Positions 9,052-13,218 of a stretch of DNA of 13,218 nucleotides are shown here, one piece after another. The stretch spans positions 1 through 13,218 of the forward strand of contig JADNYJ010000784.1 in assembly GCA_015501075.1 (NCBI GenBank), written 5' to 3'. The notes beneath the pieces were generated by a model. It was not told the origin of the DNA. It did not search any database and worked only from the letters and a program-made list of their open reading frames with translations. How positions within the stretch are numbered: the stretch's first letter is position 1; every line of letters starts with the position of its first letter. This stretch comes from Gymnopilus junonius. Lineage: Eukaryota; Basidiomycota; Agaricomycetes; Agaricales; Galerinaceae. The position numbers and the translations under genes were made by a program.

Positions 9052-12000
9052 TTATTCAGAGTAATGGGTAGGCATGCAAAATGGGAAACAATTTGGGTAG
9101 GTCTTATGATCTCTAAATCGTCGAATTCTGCATCCCACAGTGCAGTGCGAAGTACTGATAGTCAAATTAGAAAGGAGGTGCCCATGGCTGGAGTTATGAA
9201 CTTGGGCAAATTTCAATGCTCCTTGAAGCTCTTTAGGTAAGAGATGGGGAGCAGTGATATCTTCGCTTTCCAGTGCTTTATCATCATCTTCCAGGAGCGA
9301 GGAAAAAGTCTGGATGTCAGTTTCAAGCGTACCGCGCATTTGATTATTCACAAATTTCCGAAAAAATGGTTCTGAGTGCTGTATGACTTCAGGGCAACCA
9401 GCTCTGCTGACTATTGCCCTCAGATTTGCAGATCGTGTATATGCGCGAGCAATTGTGTCTTCTAGCTCTCCTAGTGTTATATAAGTTCATAAGTATCAAG
9501 TACAGCCCCCAAGCTCAGAATGAAACATACCAGTCTTACTGTTGTGAGGCATACGCTGTATTGCACTGATCATCCTTTCAAACGGAAATGTCCACCAGGA
9601 ATGAACTGGCCCAAACAAAAGCAAGTAGTCATAGATGTGAAGTGACATGTGGTGATTAGGATGCATTTTGTATTCAGGAAAGAGGAGCTTGACACCTTCC
9701 AAATAGCAGAGCATATAGTCACGGTAAGCGGCCACATTATCCGCTGTAATAGTACGGCTTGTGGCAAGAATCACAGCTGAAACAAGCGCCATAGTAATCT
9801 CGAGAATATTTTGACAACGCGATGCATGGGGTTCAGCCATCTGGGCCATGGACCGCGACCACAGTCGTGTTAAGGAAAGAGGCAACTGCACAGTCCCCAA
9901 TGCTCTCCATTGGTCCGCCTTCAATTTGCCATGTGAGGCACTTCCGAGATTTGATGGGATAGAAGTCAGCCAGCTGGGCGTCAGGACATTCTCCAAGTCT
10001 TGCCAGATCTCAGCCATCTCATCTTTGTTTAGAACATGCCCATGTTGAGTGGAACTGTCAGCCCCTGTCTCACGATTCTCTTGCTGACGAAGGCGCTTGA
10101 GAGCAACGATCTTAATTAACAGCCCCCAGCAAAAGAAAAGAAAATTTCTCACCCAGGCAAGAAGACTAACTGCATAGTCCATTTTGAAATATCGGGTCTT
10201 CGATGTTGGAAGGCATCCAAGCTGCTGGCAAACAAACGAAAGGGAATTCAGACTGACGCCCATCAGCTTTTTTTGGCCTTGTTCAACAGTGGGAAAGATA
10301 ACGTCTGCTGGTCCCTCCAACCAAATTTTGAGCTTTTCAACACCTTTCCGATCACTGTCAGAGAGACTGGGAGGGGATGGATCAAAAGTGAAATTTAAGA
10401 CTTTTTCTCGAAGTTGAGCAGGGAGGCCAATTCCTAAAATGCCATTGAAGTGTTCCTTGATCAAGCCCAGGAAAAGATTGTGCATTGAATCAATGACAAC
10501 GCAATGGGAGATATCAAAATATGAGAGCCGAAGAAGCTCCGACCAACGCATGCCTGAACAGTTGAATTCATCATTTCTTTCTTCTGCATTTTGAGCATTA
10601 CAGTACCTATTTGCAGCATTACGACATTCTTCGTTAGTCCGACGCTTCCAGGACCTGTAGTCGGTGTGGCTGTAGCCCTCTTCCGATCTTGTACAATGAC
10701 AAATGGAACAGAAATGTTCGTGGCTACATGCTGCAAACCCTGCAGTCTTTCTTGCAGCCAAAAGGTCACAGACGACAAGAATGAGTGCGCAAAAGACAAG
10801 ATGACCTGTAGGATGATTGTATGTTTTGGAAAAACGTACACCAGGGGTCCAGAACTGCTCAAGCTCATCGACAACAGGCGTAAGGTAATGATTAATGGCT
10901 GTAAGAGGGGGTTCATTTGGACCTGGAATGATGCCGACCATGAACATGTTCTCCGGCCTATAACGCATAGAGGGGGGCAGGCTTAGACAGACAAGGGATA
11001 TAATTCCTATAGAAACCTTCTTTCCGGCTTGTTTATTGGTGAATGGGTTAAAGAAGTCAACACAGAGGCTGAAAACGTAGCGCGCATCGTGATGGGTGGA
11101 TCGAAATGGTGTGCCATCCGGTCCATTAAAAGTCTGCAAAAAATGTCCGTCAACAACGTCTTGCATCCTGCCATCTTTGCTGAGGTTTGGAGAATCCATC
11201 ATGTCTTCAAAGCCTGGACGAGAGGTCAAGTTTGCAACAAAGTCCTTCCAGCTGAATGACATGAAACGCTTTATTGGAACTTCGACATCAATGTCCCCGA
11301 AAGTACGAGGATGAGTAATGCAACTGCCACACTCAGGGCCGGAGGTGAACTGTTTATGAGAGCAATACTGCGGGTAGATGGGAATGGGCGATTCCCCGGA
11401 GAAGGATGGTGCGTACATTTTGTGGCATCCAGAATGAGGACAGACGGCGTAGATGACCTCATTTCCGCTCAGACGAAACTTACGAGCAGCAGATTCAGGA
11501 TCAACAGGGAAATTGGATAATAACTTGGTGCTGGAAGAGGATAGGGCCGTGTTTTCTCATGCGAGAGCAAGCTGGACAATGTATCGAAGCATTGAGAGAA
11601 GAAAGTGACAACTCCGTCAGCTGGCATGGGCTATAACTTGAAGAGCTACCACTATGAAAATTGATGCCTGGATGATGAGATCCACGCCTGGAAGGATTGC
11701 TTTAAAGTGATGTTCTGCAGCATTACTCAGAAACTAAGACACATGATTGAAGAATGCAGGCATACCGGTGTCGAAATCTTGTATAGACTCTCCGTCTACA
11801 TGAAGCACACTCGACTGCTGAATCCAGGAGCTGTTTGCCTTCCTCAGTTGTCCAATGAACGAAACTAATCATTCATTGACTGCCTTTTTTGCTTCTTGTA
11901 CTAGAGCCTTCCATATGGAGATTGAGCTTAAGCGATTGTGTAAGCGAGATGCATCGCAAAGGGAGATCCGCAGGGGAAAGGGGATCGTATTGTTGTGGGT

Positions 12001-12386
12001 CGGGGGGGGCTCTAGTAACCGCAGCTGTGGATCCACATGCGCAATCAGGGCATCTAACCCTTTCTCTATGTCGCGAATTTCATAAAGAGCCTCTGTAACT
12101 GGGAGATTAAGTTGCTGGGGCGAAACATCTGTAGAAGATTGAGAGCTTCCTGTGCGTGACCAGAGACGGCCACCAGGAATAGCGGAAATCCCTGTCGTTG
12201 CATCTGAAAGGGTCAAAGCTGAAATATAGGAAACGATGATGTGTCTTGGTCCTCGCAAGCTTGGCTTGCTGCCTCCAGAGCGGCATTAGCCTGAATACGT
12301 TTGTCTTCTCGCAGATGGCTGTCAAAGAGGCGCTGACCAACAACTCTGCCGTTACACTTAGCCCAGTGACAATGGCATATAGGCAT
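9052..12386 (-). pseudogene. Tnp2 (CACTA-class) transposase, broken
   Basis: This is a cut-and-paste DNA transposase of the Tnp2 / Transposase_21 family. The first ATG (12386) opens MPICHCHWAKCNGR, a Cys/His-rich N-terminus. Exon 1 is 12386-11766, intron 11765-11715 (phase 1), exon 2 11714-9531, intron 9530-9471 (phase 1), exon 3 9470-9052. Landmarks are SNFPVDPESAARKF, VICAVCP-like VIYAVCPHSGCHKMYAPSF, HDARYVFSLCVDFFNPFTNK, VVCDLLAARKTAGFA, a Cys/His cluster (HEHFCSICHCTR), HCVVIDSMHNLFLG, and FGPVHSWWTFPFERMISAIQ, which is highly typical. Damage: a one-base shift near 12241-12245 (CEDQD to IIVSYIS), and TGA stops at 11871-11869, 11619-11617 and 11559-11557, each where CGA would fit. No TA-rich duplication or paired termini were found. 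Length and motif order are near complete, so the copy is fairly recent but cannot make full transposase as read. Confidence 0.9.
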
Positions 12387-12707
12387 GCTGTAAACAGCGT
12401 TTATGGGGCCCTTGAGTTCAATTGAGTTCACGGGTCACCGCAGTTTTTAAGGAAACACCGAAAAGAGCTGAAACTGTGATTACAAAGAGGTGCAAAGGGT
12501 ACAACGGTACCTAGGATACAGACAAGTCAAGGGGTAAAGAACAACACAATCTTAGGAGACGAACACTTCAAGGATACATCAAAGAAGCCACGTGATATGA
12601 ACAAAGTTGCTAAACAGAAGTAGTCAACCAGCACGTCAGCAAAAGGAGTATAAGGCAAGAATCACCCGTTTACAGCTAAATCCAAAGCCCTATGCACCTT
12701 CCAAAAT
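12387..12707. other. Upstream flank of the transposase
   Basis: This lies 5' of the transposase start, between it and the stop of the small two-exon gene. It should contain the transposase promoter and possibly the element's 5' end. The only repeat seen is TTGAGTTCA at 12412-12420 and 12422-12430. No TAGTG-type terminus matching a CACTA end was found on this side. Confidence 0.4.
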
Positions 12708-13071
12708 TCACTTCTGTGTGCCTGGCTTTGTATAAACAATTGTTTTAGGCAGGCCTGTCAATCTTTTTGTTCTTTGCAGTGTATGCGCGTTCGTTATATA
12801 GGAGTCTGTGAAGTCCATATCAACGGGCGTTGTCAAAACGGACAGTAACAAATACGTTGAATCCTCATCCCGGATAGCAATATCTCGTCCAAGATCCAAA
12901 ATATTGGTTATTATGCAAAGTACGTCCGTGTTCCATCCAAGCTCGCCCATTATAGGTATAGTCATCCTTTTTAAGTTGAAAGCATCCGAGGCTGTTGGTC
13001 AAACATTAGCCAAGGGTTGAAGATAGTCAGAATTTCATACTTTGCTCATTCCGCGTCGGTGCTCTATTCAT
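12708..13071 (-). CDS. Small two-exon gene, 104 residues, unrecognised
   Basis: ATG at 13071 is preceded in frame by TGA, so it is the natural start. Exon 1 (13071-13041) encodes MNRAPTRNEQ plus one base. Intron 13040-12992 is 49 nt with GTATGA donor, a CTAAT branch-like site and an AACAG acceptor, phase 1. Exon 2 (12991-12708) continues TSDAFNLKRMTIPIMGELGW and ends in KPGTQK before TGA. The central part has a hydrophobic VLCIITNILDLG stretch, too short and mixed to call a membrane segment. I do not recognise the family. It lies upstream of the transposase on the same strand, about 320 nt from its ATG, so it could be a second element-encoded protein or an unrelated gene. Confidence 0.5.
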
Positions 13072-13218
13072 TATGGTTATCCCAGTTCAAAGATTCTATC
13101 TACAAGTGCGAAAAGTTCTACATCGAGAAGTCCACGAGAGGTCAGAGAAGTAGCCAGGTGCGAAAGCTGCGAGTACGGGAGAAAGGTTGTTCCGGAGTTG
13201 CATGGCCGCTTTAGGCAG

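Noticed and set aside
10461..10916. Minus-strand ORF of 151 residues inside the transposase
   Set aside because: It is an alternate frame of the Tnp2 exon, whose main frame carries all the family motifs.
11717..11761. In-frame TAG just upstream of transposase exon 2 as another nonsense mutation
   Set aside because: It lies within a clean 51-nt intron (11765-11715) with GTATGC donor and CTGCAG acceptor, so it is not a stop in the mRNA.
187..13218. CTTTAGGCAG occurs at 187-196, 7516-7525 and 13209-13218
   Set aside because: Only ten bases are shared and the flanks differ. The first copy is explained as an intron acceptor plus codons, so coincidence is the simplest view.

Overview
The window looks like nuclear DNA from a basidiomycete fungus, most likely an Agaricomycete. 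The evidence is genes split by many 41-64 nt GT-AG introns with CTAAC/CTGAC-like branch sites, plus protein families that I know from memory as expanded in Agaricomycetes: an NTase-fold family, DUF6698, DUF6532 and an intron-containing Tnp2 (CACTA-class) transposase. I see no bacterial gene organisation, rRNA, tRNA or CRISPR. It reads as a transposon-rich, fast-evolving accessory region rather than a housekeeping locus.

Layout. (1) 2-2336, plus strand: one spliced reading starts inside an NTase-fold gene (GG-S then SDIDLFL motifs), passes through three clean introns, and at about 521-527 switches in frame into a DUF6698-type protein that runs through seven more exons to a stop at 2336. (2) 2337-2907: intergenic, with an 18-bp perfect palindrome. 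(3) 6252-2908, minus strand: a long multi-exon gene. Its N-terminal part (6252-5486) has the WPVRDMLK-type module, its middle is unresolved, and its C-terminal part (4697-2908) is a nine-exon DUF6532 chain that keeps phase across eight introns, followed by a Gln/Asn/Gly-rich tail. (4) 6253-7637: little recognisable, with two modest minus-strand ORFs and an inverted TTGATC cluster. (5) 7638-8449, plus: scattered coding relics, including a VIMGDLNTRI motif typical of endonuclease/exonuclease/phosphatase (EEP) domains. (6) 8450-9051: dense short palindromes and a tandem repeat in the 3' flank of the transposase. (7) 12386-9052, minus: a nearly complete but broken Tnp2 transposase in three exons. 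(8) 13071-12708, minus: a small two-exon gene for an unrecognised 104-residue protein.

Two kinds of damage recur. In-frame TGA stops sit where CGA (Arg) is expected, consistent with C-to-T change at methylated CpG. Plus or minus 1-nt shifts, mostly at short homopolymers, interrupt otherwise well-preserved exons. The first suggests TE-directed methylation and decay. The second could be decay or assembly error, and raw reads would separate them. The families are not known to act in one pathway. Their proximity is better explained by shared residence in a repeat-rich compartment, although the NTase-DUF6698 fusion could be a new protein architecture.
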